Shown piece by piece: positions 26,351 through 34,441 of a stretch of 64,000 nt of DNA. The position numbers and the translations under genes are program-made. Under the pieces are notes generated by a model. That model was not told the origin of the DNA and searched no databases. It saw nothing but the letters and a program-made list of their open reading frames with translations. Origin of the DNA: JANLVJ01 sp031363945 (GTDB lineage: Bacteria > Bacteroidota > Bacteroidia > Sphingobacteriales > Sphingobacteriaceae); the NCBI GenBank assembly GCA_031363945.1, contig JANLVJ010000084.1, forward strand, positions 20,761 to 84,760, in the 5' to 3' direction. Every line of letters begins with the position of its first letter. The stretch's first letter is position 1.

Positions 26351-26659
26351 ATGAAAAATACTATTTCCCTGGTTTTATTACTTCTTACATTAGGCCTTAC
26401 CGTGACCAGTTTTGAGGGCTGCACAACAAGGCGTGCTCCGGCAAGATTTACCTGGGTTGGTAAACCAGCAAAAAATCTGGTGTATCACAATGGTCCGCCA
26501 ACGACAACACGAAGTGATGATAATGGTGGGCAAATATTTATTTATACCCAGAATCAGACTGTAAGTACACAATACGGTGCGCAGCAATCAAGAAAAAGCA
26601 CTCTTTATTACGTAAACCCGTATGGTATTATCTATCACATACTGATTCAGAATTTATAA
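26351..26659 (+). CDS. Hypothetical small exported protein, possible lipoprotein
   Basis: A 102-residue protein with an N-terminal hydrophobic export signal (ISLVLLLLTLGLTVTSF) followed by a Cys at about residue 24 (FEGC), an imperfect lipobox. The rest is short and beta-rich with a TRRAPARFTWVGKP opening and an IFIYTQNQ / STLYYVNPYGIIYHI end. Start at 26351 (MKNT) is taken rather than the upstream ATG at 26312, since it opens the export signal. Not recognised. The gap to the kinase gene (136 bp) suggests its own transcript. Confidence 0.6.
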   Translation: MKNTISLVLLLLTLGLTVTSFEGCTTRRAPARFTWVGKPAKNLVYHNGPPTTTRSDDNGGQIFIYTQNQTVSTQYGAQQSRKSTLYYVNPYGIIYHILIQNL

Positions 26660-26670
26660 GACAGGAAGCT

Positions 26671-26702
26671 GAAAAAATGATCTAAGAGTCAAGATCTTTT
26701 TT
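26671..26702. terminator. Bidirectional intrinsic terminator between convergent genes
   Basis: GATCT-N8-AGATC hairpin flanked by an A run on the left and a T run on the right, so it can stop transcription from both the plus-strand lipoprotein gene and the minus-strand gene beyond. Confidence 0.65.
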
Positions 26703-26719
26703 GATAAGTAACGTTGGCC

Positions 26720-27547
26720 TTATTCGAAGCCGATATCAGTATCGATATACTGTTTGTAAAGACTTTGAGATAGAACCAGACTACCTGCTAGATCTGCACT
26801 ATAGTTTGGCCTTTTGACCCCTGGCAAAGCAAAAGTGTTCAGGGGTTGTTGAGCAATTAATTCAGGATTGAATTTTTTATGCCTCAGCAAGCATTCTTGT
26901 CCGTAGTTGATCAGCAAAGTCCATTGTTTTAGCTGCAAGGGTATTTTAAGTACCCAGAAGTTGCCTGAAATTTCAGGCATATACTTAAGTAAATCGTTAA
27001 AGTCAAAAGCCGTTTTTAAGAATTTCTGCCCCCACTTTTTATAACCGTTTTTATCTTTTTCAGCCAATGAATGTGCGCATTTAAGTTCTAACTGATTAAG
27101 GTAGCGATTCAGACATTCAGTTGTCAGACTATTAAGATCAGCCACAAAGCCCTTATTTGCCTTAAATTCAGGTATACAACTATAAAATAGATCGAGTGCA
27201 GGTAAAAGAATACGCTGCTGATCACTAGTTTGCATCGCCAGCCCCTTATCTGACGAGAATACAGCATTAAGTAAAGTCATTTTTTCTGTGTCAATAAAGG
27301 ATACCGTCTGAAATGAATAGCCCGCGGCGAGTAAAATTTTCCATGCCTTTTCTAATTTCCTGCTAGTTGAGCCGTACCTATGAATCAGTAAAATTGAGAT
27401 CTGATCGGGTAAACTGTCTTGAACAATGTACCTGCCCTGAACAATGTACCTGCCCTTAAGATGAGTTGCCTGGCTTTTTGATCCAAGGGCAATAATCAGG
27501 CATATTAGCAGTAAAGGTTTAATCAGAAATCCTTTATGCTGCTTCAT
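26720..27547 (-). CDS. Hypothetical secreted protein
   Basis: 275 residues with a signal peptide (about 1-28, hydrophobic LIKPLLLICLIIALG, ending SQA). Not recognised; the mature part is mostly helical with no motif I can name. Just after the signal peptide it has a perfect in-frame duplication of GRYIVQ, caused by an 18-bp tandem repeat at 27421-27456. It begins 2 bp after the stop of the exonuclease/GIY-YIG gene, so it is the last gene of that minus-strand run. Confidence 0.6.
   Translation of the reverse strand: MKQHKGFLIKPLLLICLIIALGSKSQATHLKGRYIVQGRYIVQDSLPDQISILLIHRYGSTSRKLEKAWKILLAAGYSFQTVSFIDTEKMTLLNAVFSSDKGLAMQTSDQQRILLPALDLFYSCIPEFKANKGFVADLNSLTTECLNRYLNQLELKCAHSLAEKDKNGYKKWGQKFLKTAFDFNDLLKYMPEISGNFWVLKIPLQLKQWTLLINYGQECLLRHKKFNPELIAQQPLNTFALPGVKRPNYSADLAGSLVLSQSLYKQYIDTDIGFE
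27421..27456. repeat. Perfect 18-bp tandem duplication inside a gene
   Basis: GAACAATGTACCTGCCCT occurs twice back to back, with no mismatch, duplicating six codons (GRYIVQ on the minus strand). It keeps the reading frame. Two copies only, so a recent slippage or duplication event is likely. Confidence 0.9.
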
Positions 27548-27549
27548 AT

Positions 27550-28920
27550 CTATTGAAACCAGATAATAGAAGAAGGGCTCGAGATTGAAAATTTTTGTAT
27601 CAAGCGTTTACTGAATGAACTTTCATGAAGCAGTTTGACATAATTTTTCAGACTTTCAATCGTCTGGGGTATCAGTAGAGAAGTTGGTAGATAACCCATT
27701 CCATATAATTTACCTTCAACCACAAGAATGCAGCTTTGCTGGTCTGATTCAATTCCTTTATCAATAATAGCAAATGATTGCTGGGTAGCAAGATCTTCAA
27801 GTGCCAGTATCAGTCGTAAATTATAAGATTCAACAGATTCCTGCTTCTGACAGGCACCATGACAATTACCTTTTAAAAACGCATAACAATCAGCTGAATT
27901 GCGCTGTATAAAGCAAAGTTTCGGACATAAGCTATGTTGTTGAACCAGTTTAACCAGGAAAGAATATGCTTCAGCCAGATTGAAGAAAGCCTGAACAGGA
28001 GGTAATGAAGAATTAATCTTTTCTATCCCCAAACGTTTGTAACCATTTTGATCACTAAACAGATAAAGCCCAAACTGTTGCTGCCTGTTTTTCTGAGCCT
28101 TGTTAAACTCAGGCCAGAGTCTTTTTATTTCAGCATCTTCGAAAATTGCAGCCATTAACTCTGTGCCACAACGTTCATAACTGAAAGAATGGATTTTAGC
28201 AATAAAATTTTGCTTCTGTTTGCTGACCAGGGCAGAACTAAAATGCCCGTTGACCCTTGATTTTAGGTTTTTTGCTTTCCCTACATATACCACTTTACCT
28301 TTTTGATCATGAAAGTAATAGACCCCTGGACTACTCGGTAATGCTATAAACTGCTCAAAAGGAACATTAGGAGGAAGCTTTGTAGCTACCCTGTTTTCTT
28401 TAAGCAAACCTTTAATATATCCGCTATGGTCTTCAAGAATCAAACGTTTAAATAGAATAGTTGTTGCTTCAGCATCACCCGCGGCACGGTGTCTGGCGAT
28501 ATTAGCTATACCCAGACTGGAACACAATCTTCCTAATTTATAGGAAGGCAAACCAGGAAGTAATTTTCTACTGAGATGAACTGTACATAACTTTTTCAGG
28601 TTGAGATCATAGCCGTGGTCAGCTAGCATCGAACGAACAAACGAGTAATCAAAATTGACATTATGCGCAATAAAGATCTTATGCTGCAGGAGCGTAAAGA
28701 TTTTCATCGCCAGATCACCAAAAACAGGACTATTTTCAACCATATCATCGGTGATACCGGTGAGGGTTTGAATAAAATAGGGAATTGGCTGCTGGGGGTT
28801 TACCAACGATTCAAAGCGTTCTACGATGTTACCATTATGTAATATGACAATAGCAATTTCGGTGATCCGGTTACCAGCAGCATAATTGCCAGTAGTTTCT
28901 ATATCAACTATTGCATACAT
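27550..28920 (-). CDS. DEDDh exonuclease fused to a GIY-YIG (UvrC N-terminal-like) nuclease
   Basis: 456 residues with two nuclease domains. N-terminal exonuclease (about 1-165): D6 and E8 in IVDIETTG, a middle Asp in HNVNFDYSFVRS, and the closing H-x4-D in HRAAGDAEAT, as in the DNA polymerase III epsilon family. Then a GIY-YIG domain (about 205-285): GVYYFHD and VVYVGKAKNLKSRV. The last 170 residues resemble the C-terminal region of epsilon/UvrC-type fusions and contain several cysteines (LCPKLC, NCHGAC). Such fusions are known and thought to act in DNA repair. It follows the ferredoxin gene by 12 bp. Confidence 0.88.
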   Translation of the reverse strand: MYAIVDIETTGNYAAGNRITEIAIVILHNGNIVERFESLVNPQQPIPYFIQTLTGITDDMVENSPVFGDLAMKIFTLLQHKIFIAHNVNFDYSFVRSMLADHGYDLNLKKLCTVHLSRKLLPGLPSYKLGRLCSSLGIANIARHRAAGDAEATTILFKRLILEDHSGYIKGLLKENRVATKLPPNVPFEQFIALPSSPGVYYFHDQKGKVVYVGKAKNLKSRVNGHFSSALVSKQKQNFIAKIHSFSYERCGTELMAAIFEDAEIKRLWPEFNKAQKNRQQQFGLYLFSDQNGYKRLGIEKINSSLPPVQAFFNLAEAYSFLVKLVQQHSLCPKLCFIQRNSADCYAFLKGNCHGACQKQESVESYNLRLILALEDLATQQSFAIIDKGIESDQQSCILVVEGKLYGMGYLPTSLLIPQTIESLKNYVKLLHESSFSKRLIQKFSISSPSSIIWFQ

Positions 28921-28932
28921 ATGGGGTATTTA

Positions 28933-29250
28933 TTAGCCAAGTATCTGTACTGTGATTCCATCAACTTCATCATTTATCCGAATCTGACATGAAAGGCGGC
29001 TATTTGGTTTTAATACTGGCAGCATATCAAGCATTTCAAGTTCAGCATCGTTTGGGGCAGAAAGCTGATCATGCCCGACAATTACATCAACGTGGCAGGT
29101 TGCACATAATGCCATACCTCCGCAGGATGCCTCAATTTCATAGCCAGAGGCCTTCATAGCCTCCATCAGGCTTAAATTAATTCCAGTGGGTACTTCCAAT
29201 GGTTTCAGACTGCCATCGAAATCAATGACATTAACAGTTATAAGGTCCAT
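28933..29250 (-). CDS. [2Fe-2S] ferredoxin (adrenodoxin type)
   Basis: A 105-residue electron carrier with the cluster ligands C43, C49, C52 (SCGGMALCATCH) and C88 (SCQI), the adrenodoxin/ISC-type spacing. It abuts the upstream reductase gene with no gap, so reductase and ferredoxin probably form an electron pair, perhaps serving the Suf machinery or another Fe-S or redox enzyme. Length is normal. Confidence 0.93.
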   Translation of the reverse strand: MDLITVNVIDFDGSLKPLEVPTGINLSLMEAMKASGYEIEASCGGMALCATCHVDVIVGHDQLSAPNDAELEMLDMLPVLKPNSRLSCQIRINDEVDGITVQILG

Positions 29251-30255
29251 TTAAAAAGATTCAATTCCGTTAACGGTAGTATATTTAAGGTTTACCCGCT
29301 TATCGGGATATATGTATTTGTAAGCACCGTGGGCCATTAATGCAGCTTCATGAAAACCACATAAAATGAGCTTTAACTTACCAGGATATGTATTGATATC
29401 TCCAATAGCAAAAACACCAGGTATATCAGTCGCAAAATCATGGGTATTTACTGTTATTGCATTTTTTTCAAGGCTAAGTTTCCAATTTTCTATTGGCCCC
29501 AATTTGGGGCTCAAACCAAATAGTGGAATAAAATAGTCTGCAGCATATTCAGTTTTTATACCACTCGCATCATCGACTGTAATTGACTGTATATGTCCTT
29601 CGCCACTTAAAGCTGAAACCTGGGAATTAAGTAAAAGAGTTAGTTTTTTCTGGTCATGCAGTACCTGCACTTTATGGGCCGAATCAGGTGCACCTCTGAA
29701 TGATGACCCTCTGTGAACAAGGATGACTTCTGAGCCAAGTGAACATAAATGAATAGCCCAATCTAGTGCTGAATCTCCGCCTCCAGCAATTAATACCTTT
29801 TTACCTGTATAGAGATTCGGGTCTTTTATGAAGTAATGAACACCCTTATTTTCATAAGTAGCCAAATTTTCCAGTTCTGGTTTTCTGGGTTCGAAACACC
29901 CAAGACCTGCCGCAATTGCAATAGTTTTGGCATGAATTTCAGTCTGGTCCGAGGTCATAACGATGAATGAACCATCATCAAGCTTTGTGAAACTTTCTAT
30001 TCTTTCACCCAGAGTATAACCAGGTTTAAATGGTTCAATTTGCTTTTCAAGGTTATCAATCAGTTCATGTGCAAGAACAGAGGGGTAACCTGGGATATCA
30101 TAAATTGGCTTTTTCGGATAAATTTCTGCTAGTTGCCCCCCAATCTGCGGCAAGACATCAACTATATGACAACGTAATTTTAAAAGACCGGCTTCAAAAA
30201 CGGCAAAAAGACCAACTGGTCCTGCGCCTACTATACAAATGTCTGTTTCAATCAT
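29251..30255 (-). CDS. Ferredoxin-NADP+ reductase, thioredoxin-reductase type
   Basis: A 334-residue flavoenzyme. FAD-binding GAGPVGLFAVFEAGL (about 10-24), second dinucleotide-binding GGGDSALDWAIHL (about 157-169) and the closing FAD motif GVFAIGDINTYPGKLKLILCGFHEAALMA are visible. It lacks the CxxC redox pair of true thioredoxin reductases, which fits the TrxR-like FNR group (YumC type). It would pass electrons from NADPH to the ferredoxin encoded next to it. It starts 29 bp after the DUF59 gene, within the suf run. Confidence 0.92.
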   Translation of the reverse strand: MIETDICIVGAGPVGLFAVFEAGLLKLRCHIVDVLPQIGGQLAEIYPKKPIYDIPGYPSVLAHELIDNLEKQIEPFKPGYTLGERIESFTKLDDGSFIVMTSDQTEIHAKTIAIAAGLGCFEPRKPELENLATYENKGVHYFIKDPNLYTGKKVLIAGGGDSALDWAIHLCSLGSEVILVHRGSSFRGAPDSAHKVQVLHDQKKLTLLLNSQVSALSGEGHIQSITVDDASGIKTEYAADYFIPLFGLSPKLGPIENWKLSLEKNAITVNTHDFATDIPGVFAIGDINTYPGKLKLILCGFHEAALMAHGAYKYIYPDKRVNLKYTTVNGIESF

Positions 30256-30284
30256 TCTGAAAAAATGCGAAAAAATTTAAATTT

Positions 30285-30602
30285 TTATAAGAAACCCAGG
30301 GTTAGCTTAGCTTCTTCGGTCATCATCTCCTGAGACCATGGCGGTTCAAAAATAACATCAACCTTAACTTCCTTTACTTCTTCAATCTCTTTAATACGGG
30401 CAGCAACATCAACAGGAATCTGCTCTGCAGCAAAACAGCTGGGAGCTGTCAGGGTCATATTTACCTGAACATTATTATCATCATCGATTTCAATGCCGTA
30501 GATGAGGCCCAATTCATAAACATCAACAGGAATTTCAGGATCATAGACCAGCTTGATAGCTTCAATTACCTTTTGTTCCATTTCAAGTACTCGCAACATC
30601 AT
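30285..30602 (-). CDS. DUF59/MIP18-family Fe-S assembly protein (SufT-like)
   Basis: 105 residues with the family blocks LVYDPEIPVDVYELGLIYGIEI and VNMTLTAPSCFAAEQIP...V, the Cys of PSC being the conserved one, and the end VDVIFEPPWSQEMM. Related proteins (SufT, MIP18/CIA2, PaaD) help deliver or mature Fe-S clusters. Its ATG overlaps the sufE stop by 4 bp, which places it firmly in the suf operon. In-frame Mets at residues 1, 2 and 8 leave the precise start open; the first is kept because of the overlap. Confidence 0.93.
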   Translation of the reverse strand: MMLRVLEMEQKVIEAIKLVYDPEIPVDVYELGLIYGIEIDDDNNVQVNMTLTAPSCFAAEQIPVDVAARIKEIEEVKEVKVDVIFEPPWSQEMMTEEAKLTLGFL

Positions 30603-31048
30603 GATTTTTGAGAATTGGTATTTTGGATTTGAAAAGCGAGACCAAAAAGTTTCATTTGTTTTATCATTGACAACAGGCCGTTTGAACGTGTAGGTGATAG
30701 GTGTTGCTGTAACCCGATTTCATCAATAAAATGCAAATTTGCTTCAACGATCTCTTTAGGTGTATGCCCACTTAAAACCTTCACAATCAAACTAACGAGC
30801 CCTTTTGTAATGATGGCATCGCTATCGGCAGTAAAAATCACCTTACTATCAATTTGCTCAGCATGCAACCATACCCTTGATTGGCACCCCTTTATGATAT
30901 TATCATCAGTTTTAAACTGCTCATCGATCTGTGGAAGTTCCTTACCCAACTGAATAATAAGTTCATATTTATCCATCCAGTTATCGAAAATACTAAAATC
31001 TTCAACCAGTAATGATTGAATTTCCTCAATAGGTGCTGTATCTGTCAT
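30599..31048 (-). CDS. sufE: Sulfur acceptor protein SufE
   Basis: 149 residues. Takes persulfide sulfur from SufS and hands it to SufB. Acceptor Cys55 lies in IIKGCQSRVWL; the fold blocks YELIIQLGKELPQ and ALIVKVLSGHTPKEI (here SLIVKVLSG) are typical. Start and stop overlap its operon neighbours by 1 and 4 bp, showing translational coupling. Confidence 0.96.
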   Translation of the reverse strand: MTDTAPIEEIQSLLVEDFSIFDNWMDKYELIIQLGKELPQIDEQFKTDDNIIKGCQSRVWLHAEQIDSKVIFTADSDAIITKGLVSLIVKVLSGHTPKEIVEANLHFIDEIGLQQHLSPTRSNGLLSMIKQMKLFGLAFQIQNTNSQKS

Positions 31049-32304
31049 TAACTTAACATGGTAATGGCCTTCCTGATTCCTTTATCAAGACGGTAGATTT
31101 CTTCTTCTGAATTATAGAAACAAAATGACGCACGAACAGTTCCAGGAATGCCCAAAAAGTCCATAATCGGTTGAGTACAATGGTGACCCGTACGAACAGC
31201 AATTCCTAACTGGTCTAGAATTACGCCCACATCATATGGATGTACACCTTTCACATTAAATGATACGATACTTGCCTTATTGGCAGACGTACCAATTAAT
31301 TCAACACCTTCAATCTGACTCAGTGCATATGTTGATTTTTCTAGTAGTACTTGTTCAGCCTTCTCGATATTATCCATCCCAAGATTCATGAGATAGGTAA
31401 TGGCAGCACTCAAACCAATACCACCTGCAATATGAGGTGTGCCAGCTTCAAATTTAAAAGGCAATTCATTATAGGTAGTTTTGGTAAAGCTTACTGTTTT
31501 AATCATCTCACCCCCACCTTTCCAGGGTGGCATAGCTTCAAGCAATTTCTCTTTACCATATAGAACTCCAAAACCAGTGGGTCCAAGAATTTTATGTGCC
31601 GAGAAAGTAAAGAAATCACAATCCAGAGCCTGAACATCAATAGTTTGGTGCGCAATTGACTGGGCACCATCAAGTAGTACCGGAATGTTTAGTGCATGAG
31701 CAGCATCAATCATTTCTTTCACCGGATTGATTGTACCTAGAGAATTTGAGATGTGACTGATAGCCACCAGACAAACTGATTCATCGAGCAGTTTGTAAAA
31801 CTCTTCAATTACCAGCTCACCCGTATGATTCATCGGGATAACAACAAGTTCGGCTTCATACTGCTCACAAGCAAGCTGCCATGGAACAATATTTGAATGG
31901 TGCTCAAGAGCTGAAATCAGAATTTTACCCCCTTTTTTGAGAAACTTTCTTGAAAAAGATGATGCCACCAGATTGATGCTATCTGTTGTTCCACTGGTAA
32001 AAATAACTTCAGATAAACTACGGGCATTGATAAAATCACGAACCTTAACTCTGCAGGCTTCATAGGCCTCAGTTGCTGTCGCACTCAGATAATGAACGCC
32101 ACGGTGAATATTGGCGTTCTCATACTTGTAATAATTATCTATAGCCTCAATTACCTGTAACGGCTTTTGAGAAGTTGCGGCATTATCAAGATATATAAGT
32201 GGATTTCCATGAACCTTAGTTGATAAAATAGGAAAGTCCTTTCTGATTTCTTCAACCGTAGGAAAATTATTTAAAACAATTAATTCATGAATGTTTGCTG
32301 ACAT
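31048..32304 (-). CDS. sufS: Cysteine desulfurase SufS
   Basis: 418 residues, PLP enzyme that releases sulfur from cysteine. PLP Lys238 in SAHKILGPTGFG; substrate-attacking Cys376 in RTGHHCTQPIMDFLG, the short-loop spacing of group II desulfurases; HRGVHYLSATAT and GAQS...DFFTFSAHK are in place. It lies 12 bp after sufD and overlaps sufE, matching a SufS-SufE pair. Confidence 0.97.
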   Translation of the reverse strand: MSANIHELIVLNNFPTVEEIRKDFPILSTKVHGNPLIYLDNAATSQKPLQVIEAIDNYYKYENANIHRGVHYLSATATEAYEACRVKVRDFINARSLSEVIFTSGTTDSINLVASSFSRKFLKKGGKILISALEHHSNIVPWQLACEQYEAELVVIPMNHTGELVIEEFYKLLDESVCLVAISHISNSLGTINPVKEMIDAAHALNIPVLLDGAQSIAHQTIDVQALDCDFFTFSAHKILGPTGFGVLYGKEKLLEAMPPWKGGGEMIKTVSFTKTTYNELPFKFEAGTPHIAGGIGLSAAITYLMNLGMDNIEKAEQVLLEKSTYALSQIEGVELIGTSANKASIVSFNVKGVHPYDVGVILDQLGIAVRTGHHCTQPIMDFLGIPGTVRASFCFYNSEEEIYRLDKGIRKAITMLS

Positions 32305-32316
32305 GATGACAAATTT

Positions 32317-33627
32317 TTAACCAATCAATTCATTGAGGTGCTCACGTAATGCTTCTGGTTTTAAGCGAAGCGTGAGTTCATGGGCGAATGCTTTAATAAG
32401 AAGTAATTTTGCAGTTTCTTCAGAGATACCTCTGGCCTTTAGATAAAACAAAGAATCCTGATTTAACTGGCCAATTGTAGAGCCATGGCTGCATTTAACA
32501 TCATCAGCAAAAATAACAAGCTCAGGCTTACTATTCATGCTTGAGTTGCGACCGAGTAGAATCGAATTATTCTGCTGGTAAGCATTGGTTTTTTGGGCAT
32601 CAGGATGAACAACAACTTTTCCATTAAAGACACCGCTTGACTTACCATTTAGAATACCTTTATAATGCTCGCTACTCATGCAATTGTTTACCTGATGATC
32701 TGCCAACGTGTGATTATCAACAAGTTCTGCATCTTTAGTTTGGTAGAAGCCATACATATGGGCTTCAATACCAGGCCCTTCAAGAAACATATTAAGGTTA
32801 TTTCGGGTAAAGGCCCCTTCAAGCGTATACGTATGATTGTTGTATATACTGTCTTGAGATAGAAATGCATCATTCTTATTCAGAATAGCAGTATTTGCAT
32901 TTCCCCGCTGAATAAAAACTTCTGTCGCACTGCTCTGCTGACCGACGAAAAACTCTCCATGGTGATTTACGTTGATTTGTGCATTACCTGAACTAACATT
33001 TAGCGTAGTTTCAATGAGTTCAATAGAGCCAAGCTCATGTACAATTACCAGATTACGAGAATTTATAAAAATGTTCTCGGCACTATCAAGAATATTGATG
33101 ATATATATAGGCTTTGTAGCTGTATATCCCTTGTCTACTTCTATATACAAGCCTCTGTCGCTTTTTGCCAGGTTCATAGCACTGAAATACTCAGTTGATG
33201 AGCTGTCACGCCTGTTAAAATACAATTCGAATGAAGATTGGTTAAAAGCATCCTGAAGGGAAATGAATTTTATCGATTCAGCATCTTTACCGGTTAAACT
33301 GGCTGATAAACCTGCTGAATACTGACCGTTCACGAGTACTATGCGGTAACAATCGAGTCCCTTAATTTCAGTTGCCTGTAACTCCTGAAGGTATAAATTA
33401 TCATTCAGCGATAATGAAGGAATCTTAAACTCATGGTTTAAGAGCGATTTTACAGAGGTATACTTCCATGATTCATCACGGGTGGTTGGTACTGCAAGTT
33501 CTTCCAGCGAATGTAATGCTTTATTACGTATCGCCTGTAAAAACCCTGATTCACTGTTCATAATTTGGTTAATTTCCAGCTCTCCATCGATTTTTTCAAC
33601 TAAAGAATATTCGTGTTGATTCGTCAT
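32317..33627 (-). CDS. sufD: Fe-S cluster assembly protein SufD
   Basis: 436 residues, scaffold partner of SufB in the SufBC2D complex. The beta-helix core and C-terminal block with DDVKCSHGSTIGQLN (the conserved KCSHGAT motif, Ser for Ala) and LLIKAFAHELTLRL are clear. Length typical. It sits between sufC (9 bp) and sufS (12 bp). Confidence 0.96.
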   Translation of the reverse strand: MTNQHEYSLVEKIDGELEINQIMNSESGFLQAIRNKALHSLEELAVPTTRDESWKYTSVKSLLNHEFKIPSLSLNDNLYLQELQATEIKGLDCYRIVLVNGQYSAGLSASLTGKDAESIKFISLQDAFNQSSFELYFNRRDSSSTEYFSAMNLAKSDRGLYIEVDKGYTATKPIYIINILDSAENIFINSRNLVIVHELGSIELIETTLNVSSGNAQINVNHHGEFFVGQQSSATEVFIQRGNANTAILNKNDAFLSQDSIYNNHTYTLEGAFTRNNLNMFLEGPGIEAHMYGFYQTKDAELVDNHTLADHQVNNCMSSEHYKGILNGKSSGVFNGKVVVHPDAQKTNAYQQNNSILLGRNSSMNSKPELVIFADDVKCSHGSTIGQLNQDSLFYLKARGISEETAKLLLIKAFAHELTLRLKPEALREHLNELIG

Positions 33628-33636
33628 CTACCTGTT

Positions 33637-34419
33637 TTATCTTGTTAATGAATCAGTTCCTAATTCCTTCACCCAGTCATAACCTCTAACTTCAAGTTCT
33701 TTGGCAAGTTCTTTAGTGCCGGTTTTGACAATTTTACCTTCAAACAAAACATGAACAACATCAGGAATGATATAGTCAAGCAGACGCTGGTAATGTGTAA
33801 TCACCATGAATGAACGCTCGGCGCTGCGAAGTTTATTTACACCCTGAGCTACAATTTTCAATGCATCGATGTCAAGGCCAGAATCTGTTTCATCAAGAAT
33901 TCCTAACATCGGCTCAAGCATGGCCAATTGAAAAATTTCATTCCGTTTTTTCTCTCCCCCTGAAAAACCTTCATTTAAAGAACGCCCAGTAAGCTTGGCA
34001 TCAAATTCTACCAGGTTTTGACATTCTTTAACTCTGGCAAGAAAGCTTTTGGCGTCCATTGGTTCAAGCCCTTTGTATTTACGGATTTCGTTAACAGCAG
34101 TCTTCAGAAAATTGATATTAGAAACACCTGGTATTTCAACCGGATACTGAAAAGCGAGAAAAACGCCTTCTCTTGCTCTGTCTTCAGGAGAAAAATCTAA
34201 TAGATTTTTACCATTAAATATGATTTCACCATCAGTGACCTCATAATCATTTTTACCAGCAAGTACTGAGGCTAAGGTACTTTTACCCGAACCATTGGGC
34301 CCCATAATAGCATGAACCTGTCCTGCAGCGACTGTAAGGTTTAAACCTTTCAATATTTCTTTTCCTGCGATACCTGCGTGCAGGTTTCTAATTTCTAATA
34401 ATACTGATGTATTCGTCAT
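33637..34419 (-). CDS. sufC: Fe-S cluster assembly ATPase SufC
   Basis: 260 residues, ABC-type ATPase of the SufBC2D scaffold. Walker A GPNGSGKST (40-48), a SufC-type ABC signature in LNEGFSGGEKKRNEI, Walker B near LGILDETDSGLD and the switch His in VITHYQR. Lies 22 bp after sufB. Confidence 0.97.
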   Translation of the reverse strand: MTNTSVLLEIRNLHAGIAGKEILKGLNLTVAAGQVHAIMGPNGSGKSTLASVLAGKNDYEVTDGEIIFNGKNLLDFSPEDRAREGVFLAFQYPVEIPGVSNINFLKTAVNEIRKYKGLEPMDAKSFLARVKECQNLVEFDAKLTGRSLNEGFSGGEKKRNEIFQLAMLEPMLGILDETDSGLDIDALKIVAQGVNKLRSAERSFMVITHYQRLLDYIIPDVVHVLFEGKIVKTGTKELAKELEVRGYDWVKELGTDSLTR

Positions 34420-34441
34420 GCTTCTAAATCAAATCAAACTA

